Assembly: GCA_026874595.1 (NCBI GenBank)
Contig: CM049320.1
Location: forward strand, 46,760,714 to 46,824,713
Source of the DNA: Sipunculus nudus
Lineage: Eukaryota > Annelida > Sipuncula > Golfingiida > Sipunculidae
Reading direction: 5' to 3'
Length of the DNA: 64,000 nt
This document shows, one piece after another, positions 39,040 through 49,694 of the stretch. The number at the start of each line of letters is the position of its first letter. The stretch's first letter is position 1. The notes beneath the pieces were generated by a model that saw nothing but the letters and a program-made list of their open reading frames with translations, ran no database searches and had not been told where the DNA came from. A program made the translations under genes and the position numbers.

Positions 39040-41520
39040 TTCATTGGGGTACTATGGAGCTCTGTAGCATGAAGGATATGGGTAACAGACACCTATTTTC
39101 AAGGTTTACAAGATGACTTTTCAGGGGTCTCCCAGCATGTCAAAAAATAAAATTCTAGGTCCAGTTATTATGATTTGTGCCCTGTTAACAAATCCAAATG
39201 TTTATTCTGGGGGGTATTTCAAAGCCGCATAGGATGAAGGATATGGGTAACAGAGATGTAATTTCAGGTGCACAAGGAGACTTTTCAGGGGCCTCCCAGC
39301 ATATCAAGGAAGGAGATTCTAGGTCAAGTCATTATAATTTGTGCTCTGTTAACAGATGACCAAATCTTTATTCTGGGGAGTACTTCGGAGCCCCAGAGCA
39401 TGAAGGATATGGGTAACAGGGACCTTATTTCGGGTTTCCATGTAGACCTTTTATGGGCTTCCCTGGAGGTGAGGACAGGAGATTCTAGGTCCAGTCATTA
39501 TGATTTGTGCCCTGTTAATATATGACCAAATCTTTATTCTGGGGGGTACTTCAGAGCCCCATAGCTCACAGAATATGGGTAACAGGGACCTTATTTCGGG
39601 TTTCCATGTAGACCTTTTATGGGCTTCCCTGGAGGTGAGGACAGAAGATTCTAGGTCCAGTCATTATGATTTGTGCCCTGTTTACAGATGACCAAATGTT
39701 TAAAGATCACAAAAGTAGAGAAAAAAAATCGTAAAAAATAAAAAAAATACAGGTGGCGCCACCAATCTCCAGAAATTGATGAAACACTCCATGATCAATA
39801 TCCATGCAAAGAATCATGGTGATTAATGCATTAGTTGTTCAGATACTTGAGCTTTTGTATTAAATTTTGCATTATTCTGGGGGATACTTCAGAACCCCAT
39901 AGCTCGAAGAATATAGGTCACAGTGACCTAATTTCAGGTTTACAAGGAAAATTTCCATAGACCTCCCAGGATTTCAAGTAAGAAGATTCCCGGTCTAGCG
40001 GTTACGATTTGTGCCCTGTTAACAGACAGACGCCTGGATGGCCGGACTGACGACGGACAAAAGGTGATCCCTACAGCTCAGATGACTTTCAGTCAGCTGA
40101 GCTAAAAATTGAAAAAATACAGGTGGCGCCACCAGAATGCAGAAACTGATGAAACATTTCATGATCAATATCCATGCAAAGAATCATGGTGATCAATATA
40201 ATAATTGTTCCGATACTTGAGCTTTTGTATCAAATTTTCCATTATTCTGGGGGGTACTTCGGAGCCCCATAGCTCAGAGGTTATGGGTAACAGAGACCTA
40301 ATTTCAAGTTTTTAAGGAAACTTTTCATGGGCCTCTCAGGATGTCAAATGAGAAGATTCTAGGTCCAATTTGTGCTATGTTAACAGATGATCGCATCTTA
40401 CGAGGTCTCAAAAATAGAGAAAAAAATTTGTAAAAATAAAAAAATACAGGTGGCACCACCATACTGCAGAAACTGATGACACATTCCATGATCAATATCC
40501 ATGCAAAAAAATCATGGTGATCACTGCAATAGTTGTTTAGATACTTGAGGTTTTGTATCAAATTGTCCATTATTCTGAGGGATACTTCAGATGACTTACA
40601 GTCAGCTGAGCTAAAAACACTTAATGGTCAATATCCATGCAAAGAATCATGATGATCTCCGTATTAGTTGTTCAGATACTTCAGCTTTTGTATCAAATTG
40701 TCAATTATTCTGAGGGATACTTCAGAGTCCTATAGCTTGAAGGATATGGGTAACAGAGACCTAATTTCAAGTTTCCACAGGCACTCTTCATGGGGCTCCT
40801 TGCATGACAAGAATGAAGTTTCTAGGTCCAGTTGTTGCAATTTGTACCCTCTTGATAGATAACATAGGTGTCGCCACCAGTCTGCAGGAACTGATGGAAC
40901 ATCTCATAATCAATATGTATGCCAAAAATCATGACCATCAGTGATGTAGTTATTGAGATATTGAAGTTTTTATATGAAATTTTTGACTACTCTGGGGGGG
41001 TACTTTGGGACCCCATAGCTCGAAGGATATGGGTAACAGAGACCTAATTTCTGGTTTCCATGGAGACTTTTCATAGGTCTTCTAGTGTGTTGAGAATGAA
41101 GATTCTAGGTCCAGTCATTACTATTTGTGCCATGCTAACAGATGACAGCATCCTTAAAGGTCTCAAAAATAGAGGAAAAAATCGTAAAAAATCGAACAAT
41201 ACAGGTGGCGCCACCAGTCTGCAGGAACAGATGACACATCTCATGATCAATAGTTATGCCACAAATCATGACCATCATTCAAGTAGTTAATGAGATATTG
41301 AAGTTTTTGTATGAAATTTTTTACTTTTCTTGGGGGTACTTTAGGGCTCCATAGCTCGAAGAATATGGGTAACAGAGACCTAATTTTGGTTTCCATGGAG
41401 ACTTTTCATAGGTCTCTCAGTGTGTCGAGAATGAAGATTCTAGGTCCAGTCGTTATGATTTGTGCCACGTTAACAGATGACAGCATCCTTAAAGGTCTCA
41501 AAAATAGAGGTCTTTCAGCA
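39040..41520 (+). repeat. Tandem ~370-bp repeat units
   Basis: About seven diverged units. The marks are ggtggcgccacc then a tctgcaggaactgatg-like block, catgcaaa.aatcatg, gatact..agcttttgtat, tattctggggggtactt, a tatgggtaacagagacctaa block, gattctaggtccag and a ggtctcaaaaatagag tail. Single units also occur at 14295 and 19255, so the family is both tandem and dispersed. Confidence 0.8.
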
Positions 41521-41584
41521 TTCAACAGACCTATTAATTATATGTACCTGCTGCAAAAAAATAAATAGAATGTCCTTACATGAA

Positions 41585-42180
41585 AAAAAAACGTGCCATG
41601 CTCAAAGATGGTGAAAATATGTAAGGTACTGATTTTATATTTATGCTAATAACTTAAAATATTTACAAATTTCAGATCTAATTTTGGGTATACAACTAAA
41701 TCTTGATCAAATATTTTTGTATACCTGAAAAAAAATCTATAGCTTCAACAGATATCATGTTAAGTGAGTAAATATCTTTCCTGATTTTTTTTTAAAGTGC
41801 AGTATGTTTGGGCCAATAACTTTTATAAATTATGTAATATTGACCTCATTTTTGGCATTTATAGAGGAACTATATAGGGGAACATTTTTGGTAAATATGA
41901 AGAAATACATATGAGTAATTTTTATAAGAGGCAATCCTGAAGTGTGACAATAGGTTTTTAATGGCAAATTGAGATTTTTCCTTAATTTCTCGAACAAATG
42001 AAGTCGCAGTGACCCAATATTTGGTTGGGTAGGAGATCTTGGGGACATCTAACAGATTGCCAAATTTTGGATTCTTAGGTCGAAAGGTTTCAAAACATGC
42101 CAGTCTAATGGATGGACGGCATGAATGATGGACGGACGATGGACAATGGACCACGACTAATAGTCTTATACTCAGCTGAA
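41585..42180 (+). repeat. Dispersed repeat, third copy
   Basis: The most complete copy of the family seen at 36485 and 38640, ending in a ggatggacggcatgaatgatgg tract and cagctgaactt. No conserved coding frame is present. Confidence 0.6.
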
Positions 42181-42420
42181 CTTAAAAAAATATTTGAGGC
42201 AATTTCAGTGAAACCCATATGAATTCTCGCTTTGAAAAAAATTCTTATTTCAACATTACATGGATTTCAACACATCAGAGTACAACAAAACCTAGTTTCA
42301 CATTTTCATGTTTAGCTTATTTGACTCTGCAGGTGCAACACATTGGGGTTTGTCTCTTTGATAGGTCTAAGTCTAGGCTTTTTGGATAAAGATTTGATGC
42401 AAACAGAGATGCATACTCAC

Positions 42421-42477
42421 CAATAGTTTATCCTCATGTTGCTCTGTTAGTCCCATTGATCCAAGCTTCCTAAAAAT
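42421..42477 (-). CDS. PIK3R4: VPS15/PIK3R4, exon 3 of those visible
   Basis: A 57-base exon of exactly 19 codons encodes IFRKLGSMGLTEQHEDKLL, bounded by a strong acceptor (tttgtttcag) and a strong donor (GTGAGT). Both flanking introns are phase 0. In vertebrate VPS15 the equivalent position has a helical segment ending in a run of acidic residues and DKLL, which this matches in spacing. It links the helical repeat region to the linker before the WD40 domain. Unlike the other visible exons, no minisatellite lies beside its splice sites. Confidence 0.85.
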
Positions 42478-42610
42478 CTGAAACAAAGAGCAATGTTCAA
42501 ATTATGTATGTTGGATCCTGTCCCTGAAGATTCCATAAAGGTTAGTAAAATTCTCAACTCAGGGACTTACATTGTATGTAGCTGTAGCTTTTGACCATAT
42601 TCCATGGTCA

Positions 42611-43755
42611 TCCATCAGTAGACTGGCATGCTTGACAGTGACTCAAGTGCCACAGTGACTCAAGTGTCAATAACCACAATGACAGCAAGTGGTTGTAGAT
42701 CTGTGTTAGTTCCAGACCCATGTAGACTACTCAACCGCAGAAAATCACCCGAAATTCTATGGACTACCCAAGGTACACATTTGAAAGAAATATCACTCAG
42801 ACCTATAATTTTGAGCACTGGAAGTTTAACCTATCAGGTGGCACATTTGGCAGACAACCTTGAACCATTAGTAGGAAAGACAAACAAAGCATCCTATTGA
42901 GAACAGTGGAGAGTTTGTGAAGAAGATCAGTGAACTAGAAATCCCAACAACCCAACAGATGGTTTATGAGGAAGGTAAATTGGCATTTCTAGACAACTTA
43001 TTCTACCTACAGGAGGATGGGACAATAAGAATGAGCGTTTATAGGAAACCACACATACCGACCAGTACTTGAACTTTTTGTCACATCACCCCATGGAGCA
43101 CAATGTTCTGTTGTCCGCAGTTTATTCCAAAGAGCCCAGAGTAGTGTCAAATGTAGGAGACCGCATAAAGGAGAGGAGGCACATATTTCAAGCATTAAGA
43201 GCCATCAGGAAAGAGGATAACAACCAAGGAAAAACAGACATATGATGTTAGGCCCACCATATGAAAAGAACACCTCAGACAAACTCCAGAGAATGTTCCA
43301 AAAATACAACAACCAAGTGTTCCACAAACAAGCCAACACATAGGATCGATCCTGGTAAAACCCAAGGACAAGACAACTCAACAAGAAGACAGGTATTAGC
43401 TGTCTTTGACATCAAGTATGGTGACAGTGGAAAGCACTATACTGGGGAGACTGTTTGTCTGCTGGGAAAAGAATCCAGGAACATAAAAAACAAGTGTTTT
43501 TATGAACACTGTTTATGAACACCAGAGGGATGCCAGACACTGGGGGCAGTGGGACTGTTAAGATTTTTGAGTCAGATTTTGTTGATGTCAGGAAAAAGGT
43601 AAAGGATTCATTCAACATCCAATGGACCTGCCCTAAACTGCAACCTGGGCCTGGAACTTCCATAGATCTACAACCAGTTGTTGTAACATGATCCCTGTGG
43701 TCATGTGCCAACACCTGAGTCAACTTCAAGCATGCCAGTCAGCTGATGATGTCTG
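42611..43755 (+). mobile_element. Degenerate Penelope-like retroelement
   Basis: Plus-strand fragments match Penelope-like elements in order. A reverse transcriptase segment (LRPIILSTGSLTYQVA then LEPLVGKT, about 42800-42890) is followed by a palm/thumb piece (FLDNLFYLQEDGT then VYRKP and FLSHHP, about 42985-43090) and a GIY-YIG endonuclease-like piece (FDIKYGDSGKHYTGET, about 43400-43455). Stops and frame changes separate the pieces, and much of the reverse transcriptase is missing, so it is dead. About 115 bp at each end are inverted copies (42611-42721 and 43640-43755, sharing gactggcatgcttga and tggttgtagatct). Inverted or direct terminal repeats are a known peculiarity of this group. Confidence 0.75.
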
Positions 43756-45454
43756 TGTGATACTGATACAATGTGGGGTGGGATGTCCCCACCTGGATCA
43801 CATACAGTTAATGATGTGCATTGCTGACAATGTTCAAAGACCAGTTTGATGACAAAAGTCTTTATTCAACAGCAAGAGTTCTGGGCCATGCAGTCTCTGC
43901 CGAGGCCTGGCAAGAGATGATCCGTCTCTCTGAGAGAACCACCCAGTCTAGTTCTGTAAGTGCCCACTATAGATAGTTTTCATACAGAGCTGTCATGTGA
44001 CATATGAGACATACATATCCATATTTCTGTATTTCATTATAAAAGCTAAACCTTATTTGATGACCCAAAGTAGGTCATAATTATGTCAGAGTATTTAGTA
44101 ACCTTCCTTTGATCTGATTAAACTAAAGTTCTCTGGAAAATCCCAAGTCTGACTTGACATACATCCAGTCATAGACTGAACTGCAAGTCCTATCCCCAGA
44201 CTCTCATAAACTTGATTTGATCATCTCATCACAGAAACCAACTGTAACATTCAGGCTCTACAAACATGATGAATTACCATTACTTGGTCATCCAATGAAC
44301 AGTAATATTCTTTGGCTCTGTCTGAATATCAGGCCTCATACATACTTATACCTACTGATCAAAATGTTTCTGTTACTCCAAGTATTTTAAGTTTAATTAC
44401 CAATATTGAAAGTTACCACTTCATAAAAATACAGTAGAATGCTACAGCTATGTAAAATGGAAGTCCTAGATCTGAGAATTTTACTCACCTTTACAGAGCA
44501 ATGTTATTCCAACAGTGAAATTTTGGTGCATGTTAATCCAACAACAAATTTGATGTGCAGCATAACCTGGTATAACTGCCAGGAAGCAGGAATCATGGCT
44601 GTGGCCTTAAGTTTACTTTCAAGGATATATCCATGAGCTGTTGGTGGCACTGCTTTATTGGATGAGGGTGTAGCAGGGTCTCATATTTTTGAATATGATT
44701 CACATTTCTCCAGCAATAGTGAACATGGAACAATTTAAGCATATTTTGGGTGTCTTTCCTCTTTTATGTATCTTTCTAACTTAAAACTGAACATTTTGAT
44801 TCAATACCACAGATAATCCACACCCCTATTTAAGGCCACAATTTTTTTGCAAAATACCCATAACCTGTATATAATACAAACCCAGATTATGGCCAAAATC
44901 CTGAATGTTGCAATTTGCAATTGTGGTAGTCATCAAATGTTCATCAGTTCCGAAGCAGTAAACTTTACCAGTCACACCCACAATTCTCTTAAATCTAGCA
45001 CAGAATGTTCTCAACTTCATAATTTTATATGATTCGAGGGTTAATTATTAGCTAAACAACCAAGACATAATTATCCAAACAATGTAGTTTGTAAAATTAG
45101 GTATAAACAGGATAGGATTATCTGCCTGTCAGACTCGCTACACAAATTATGCCATGATATTCAGGATGGTTCAACATTCTTCATGTGGTTGACTGACAAG
45201 CAAGCACATGGGGCTGCCATCAATGAAGAAATGCTGCATTTTGCTAGGCGCCAAATCAGAAAACCAAGGGTCCCCTGAAGAAAACAACACTTGCTTCATC
45301 CACACACTGGAGGCAGACATCAGGAGTCTTTTTCTTTATATATATATTCATTATGTAATAAACACGTTTTATTTTATATGAATTTTTTGTTCTTTTGGAT
45401 GAATGTTCATGTGTGTGCATGTGTGCTATTATCAGTTTCCTGTCATACCACCTA
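43756..45454. other. Region with no supportable gene
   Basis: Probably includes the rest of the retroelement's non-coding end (a reverse-strand aataaagac lies near 43860). The stretch 43867-43953, between an AG and a GTAAGT, reads VLGHAVSAEAWQEMIRL.. on plus and looks exon-like, but nothing else supports it. Otherwise it is AT-rich with no recognised feature. Confidence 0.4.
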
Positions 45455-46030
45455 AACATTTAGTGATGCTAGCTTCTGCTGATCATGAAATATTATTGGT
45501 TAATGAACAGGAGACAGATAAAGCCATGAAGAAAAGGTCAATGCAGGTCGAACCACCAAAACCTCAATTTCAAATACGAGTCCTGTGGCCAACAACTGCA
45601 TATAATTTGGTGATGATAGCTCCAGCCATTTCTGAGATTGTAATTTTAGTTTGCTAGTATGCTTATTTGGCCAAATGACTAAGTTCAACTTCCTGTAACT
45701 TGGCCTAAAATCGTCAATCTGGAACTATTTCGAACAAACTTGAGAAAGCTCATTCCCAGCATTATTTATGTCAAATGTTAAGCAATTTAGCTTGAAAGTT
45801 TCAGAGAATATTTTAAAAAATTTTCTACCTTTTCCTTGAAATTGCAGATAAATGCAGGTGGTGATAAAATAAGCTCAATCGATGAGGTTTGACATGTGAC
45901 TAAATTTTCCATATTTTGTGCAGCTGCTAACTCTAATGGTTTATGAGACAGCATGGGTTAACTTTCTGACAATGGTAGATAGACAATGACAGACAGGGGA
46001 GGGATAACACTGCGCACTGCATAAGCTAAA
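45455..46030 (+). repeat. 1.35-kb dispersed repeat, truncated copy 3
   Basis: Matches the second half of the copies at 12943 and 22946: caggt.gaaccaccaaaacctc, gatgatagctccagcc.tttc, gaacaaacttgagaaag and gcataagctaaaa. It is more diverged than the other two. Confidence 0.65.
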
Positions 46031-46131
46031 AATTAAATATTGTCATGTACATTTACCTGGAATGTTGTCACATGGCAGGTCTGTTTGAAGTTTCACTTTC
46101 AGTTCTGAATCATGGTGACCAGCGGGTAATA

Positions 46132-47213
46132 CCGTATTTATTCCAATTTGGTGATCCCTCTTATTTCTCGACCCCAAAAAAAATATTTTGAAAGCATAAT
46201 TTCTAAAATGACTCTAATTTCGCGACTGCAGACGATGTTTTCTGTCGACGATGTTATAGTGAAATGCCTCCGTCTCTCACTGGCACCGCAGTTTGTATCT
46301 GACTACATTTTTATTATATTGAGCATCCACATCAAACTTGTTTCCAGAAAATTTTTTGAAGATACAAAGATGCATTTTTCATAATATATAAACATGATAA
46401 AGCGTTCAAGATCAAAATGGGTGTCCTTGACGAAGCAAACTCGTGTACCATTACTGGTGCGCATGTGCCTCGTGTGCAATTCACGTGGGATCTTTAGCAA
46501 TAATATTTACATCGAGCAGGAAAGTATGCGCGGTGGAGCAACTGTGACAAGGTTGGACCTGTCATCATAGTTAAGTTTAAACCACCTCGTTTAATTTTTG
46601 GATGGGTGACCGCTGGTCCCAAACAGGGCCCGATCGAGGGCACGCGACCATTTCCGGTCGTAAATATTTTAACCCGCCTTTACTTTCCTATATTTATTAC
46701 GTATTATGCAAATAAAAGTTATCTGATAATAGGCAGTTATTTTTTATAGTCTTCTTCCAACTTCCGTGTAGCTGCTTGTCCCTTTTCCGCCCGCCGATAT
46801 TGCCGCCTGGTGGGTTAACTTGAAACAGCTGGTTGTTACATGAGTTGCCGTCTATGTCAAATGATCGTACCTATACGCAAAGTAGTAATAATTTTGTGAA
46901 GTGATTGAGCTCAGTTTGACTAATCATTTGCGGACTCCGTATAATTCATGTGACGGTTGGAAGCCCGTTTGTAGGAAATACTGTTAAGCTAACAAAACAA
47001 ACTTATCAACGACCAAATTATCACTCAATTCATGATGACCGCTCTAGTGTCAGAGCAGCTCCGCGTCTCTACGGAAGGTTATCAAACCGCATGCCTCTAA
47101 AATATCGACCACCACAAATTCTGCAGGAAGATAATTTTCAAATATCCTCCTTTATCTCGACCTATGAGAAAATTAATTATTTTTAAGTGGTCGCCAAATA
47201 AGAATAAATACGG
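46132..47213. mobile_element. TA-flanked inverted-repeat element (CCGTATTTATTC ends)
   Basis: The terminal inverted repeats begin CCGTATTTATTC and continue with atttgg(t/c)ga(t/c)c on both ends, bordered by TA at 46130-46131 and 47214-47215. It is about 1.08 kb with no transposase open frame, so it is non-autonomous. Near its centre, tggatgggtgaccgc (46599-46613) is identical to the internal-promoter C-box region of many 5S rRNA genes. This could be chance or a 5S-derived piece. Confidence 0.7.
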
Positions 47214-47597
47214 TACCTTCACTGAAAGGGGCTGTTACCTGTACTACCAGCAGGGGTAGTGGGTGCTTGTAGCCTGACAGCACATTTGTTGATGCAACTT
47301 TTAACTGATGCTTTACATTGGTTATCATTTGCTCATCTGTTGTGAGATGGGGCCTTCCCAGGTTTAGTGGGCTCAAGTCGCTCTACATACAGTGCATTTT
47401 GACTAAAACCTATCTGTGCCCATATAAAAAGGTTGTTAACAGCAGGTGGTTGCTGTTCCCTGAGGTAACAAAAAGCTGAGAAAGACGCTATAGCGCTAGT
47501 TAAACAGACAGATGACAGATGATGGTCACAGGTGAGGTAAAAAAGGTTGATCTAAATAAGGATGGTTTAATCATGAAAGAAATACTTGTCATTTTAC

Positions 47598-47774
47598 CTG
47601 ATAAAGTGCATCTTCCATCTCAGTATAGTTTGGTTTGTGGCCTGGTCTTGCAATGTTTCGTATTAGTTGTCTGTCCTTCAGGTGGTCAAACAACAGGTCA
47701 ATTTGAGGACAGCGCAGAAAGTAGTCAAAGATGGCACGTGGTACTGGCTCCTTCAAGGCATGCAGAAACACCAC
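47598..47774 (-). CDS. PIK3R4: VPS15/PIK3R4, exon 2 of those visible
   Basis: A 177-base exon of exactly 59 codons, phase 0 at both ends. Acceptor tttctatattag precedes GTGGTGTTT and donor GTAAAA follows CAG. It encodes a segment starting VVFLHALKEPVPRAIFDYFL and ending YTEMEDALYQ. The LKEPVxRxIFDY motif and the following hydrophobic/charged spacing are characteristic of VPS15, the regulatory subunit that scaffolds VPS34 and Beclin complexes on endosomal and autophagic membranes. The exon lies in the helical repeat region. Together with the exon before it, it gives the strongest evidence for the gene name. Confidence 0.93.
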
Positions 47775-47995
47775 CTAATATAGAAATACCCAGGAAAAAC
47801 ACATCAACATTAACAATACCCGGGAAAAATGTATCAACATTAACAATACCCAGGAAAAACACATCAACATTAACAAAACCCAGGAAAAACACATCCTAAT
47901 ATAGAAATACCCAGGAAAACAACACCTTATATAGAAATACCCAGGAAAACAACACCTTATATAGAAATACCCATGAATACACATCAACATTAACA
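47775..47995. repeat. Minisatellite copied from the exon 2 acceptor
   Basis: In the sense (minus) direction, units read cctgggtatttctatat(t/a)ag followed by GTGTTGTTT (twice) or GATGTGTTT (once), then give way to ttaatgttgatgtgtttttc units. The real acceptor is gggtatttctatattag followed by exonic GTGGTGTTT. The repeat therefore contains near-copies of the splice site with the first exonic bases. Confidence 0.8.
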
Positions 47996-49040
47996 ATACA
48001 ATCATATAGAAGCCATTTAACCATCACTATCATACTTATTTCACCTAATTAATAAGGAGCTTCACATATTTTGGAAACAACATCTGTAAACAGGCCCTGT
48101 CCTACATTACAGATATATTACACAGGTGGTGCCACATAGTTTTCAATCAATAAAACTGTCCAAGATGGTCAGGCCCACCAAAGTTCCAAGCCATGAGGTA
48201 ATTAATGAGAAATCTTATATCTTAATTTATATAGATTATACTCAGAATTAATGAATGTGAGGCTAAGGTCACTCTCACAGGCAAGGTCATAACCCCATTT
48301 TACAAGAATATGTCTTGTAAAATATGAGTACTGTAAATCCTGTTTTTATCACCGTGGCCTTAAAAACAAACTCAAAATCGAAAATCTCTTCTTTTTCTGA
48401 ACACTGGCTGCAGCCTTAAAAAAGATGGTTTATTAGAAATGGACAGCGAAAAGCCTGCTCAGGCCAGAAATGGTACACTTGTATCAATTTTATGCTGTTA
48501 TTGTTCATATACAATGAAATATTTTTGCATACAAATTGTCACATTAAAATGAAATTTAAACAATATCAGCACAGATCATGACGATTAAAATGAATAAGAT
48601 TATTTAGGGTGAGTCTTGTAGAGACATCTGTAACACAGACTTGGTATCACCATTCAACTGTTAATGAATTGACTAAGCCGGACAGCCTCTGTTTCTATGG
48701 AAATTGTATATATAAAAAAGGTATAAGAACTTCAATATAGTTAATTTAGAACACTATAGCATCTCTATAAAAGTTCAAATTTATTTGTTTATTTTTAGAT
48801 ATTTTTAAAATATATCTGATATATGTACTGACATATCAAACAGCAATGTTCTTGCCAACCTGTCACATTTCTGCTTATCGCCCAGTCATTTACTTCTGTT
48901 TAATATCTGGTTTATTTTATACAATTAAGGATATTTTTTTGCATTTAAATACTGTTAGAGGGGGAAATCTGCTTGTGGATGTAAGTGGTAGAACATCTTA
49001 CCACTGGGGGTGAATATGGCGAATTAACAAATTTTATAGG
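47996..49040. other. No gene; short repeat fragments
   Basis: 48110-48340 contains fragments of the tgaccttgacc-rich repeat family (ggtggtgccacat, aaggtcactctcacagg.aaggtcat). The remainder is AT-rich without a supportable feature. Confidence 0.5.
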
Positions 49041-49508
49041 CCAATGAAGTGCAGTTTTCTGGTTTACTACTTATTTTTTAAATTAGATTTGGGTGACCTC
49101 AAAATTGAAGCTCTTCCTCTATTGGCAGGTGAACTAAATGTGCAAGATGAAAGTTCTGAGATGAAAAGTTTGGCTGAAAATGCATCAACAATCTTTTTAA
49201 AGATGTGTCCTGTGACCTTGACCTTTGACCTTGTAACCAATCCATGCAAGCTTTCTTGAGATATTTAAGAATTTGTGTTATTTTCAGCAAAAATAGACCT
49301 ATACAAGGTCAAGGTCACTAGACTAGCAAAGGTCATGACCCCATTTTATTAAGGGTTGGTCCTCTTACCTATAACTATACCCATGTAAAGTTTGATAAAG
49401 ATCAGTGAAATACTTTTTAGTTATCCCTCTCACAAGATTTTTCTGCAGTGGCGGCAATGGCAGGACCGTCATGAAACCATAGTACCCCGAATTGTCTGAA
49501 GATACAAT
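49041..49508 (+). repeat. tgaccttgacc-rich repeat, 3' part
   Basis: Matches 20100-20635 in order: tgtgaccttgacctttgacc, caatccatgcaagctt, caaggtcaaggtcact, a gataaagatcagtgaaat block and a decayed terminal hairpin (agtaccccga..gatacaattt). The 5' part is missing. Confidence 0.65.
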
Positions 49509-49694
49509 TTGAAGTTTCTAGGTCCAAGGATTATGGTTTGTGCCCTGTTAAGGGATGACCAGATGGCCCTCTGGATGAAAAATAAAGTGGGACTGCTATA
49601 GCTCAGATGACTGACAGTCAGTTGAACTAAAAATGCATAAAAATTAGAAATAATACATGTGACATCGCAGTCATTAGCACCATAAATGGAAAAA

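Noticed and set aside
43867-43953. Exon-like stretch between AG and GTAAGT reading AVSAEAWQEMIRLSERT
   Set aside because: It is isolated, on the opposite strand to VPS15, and adjacent to a dead retroelement. It probably belongs to the element's end.
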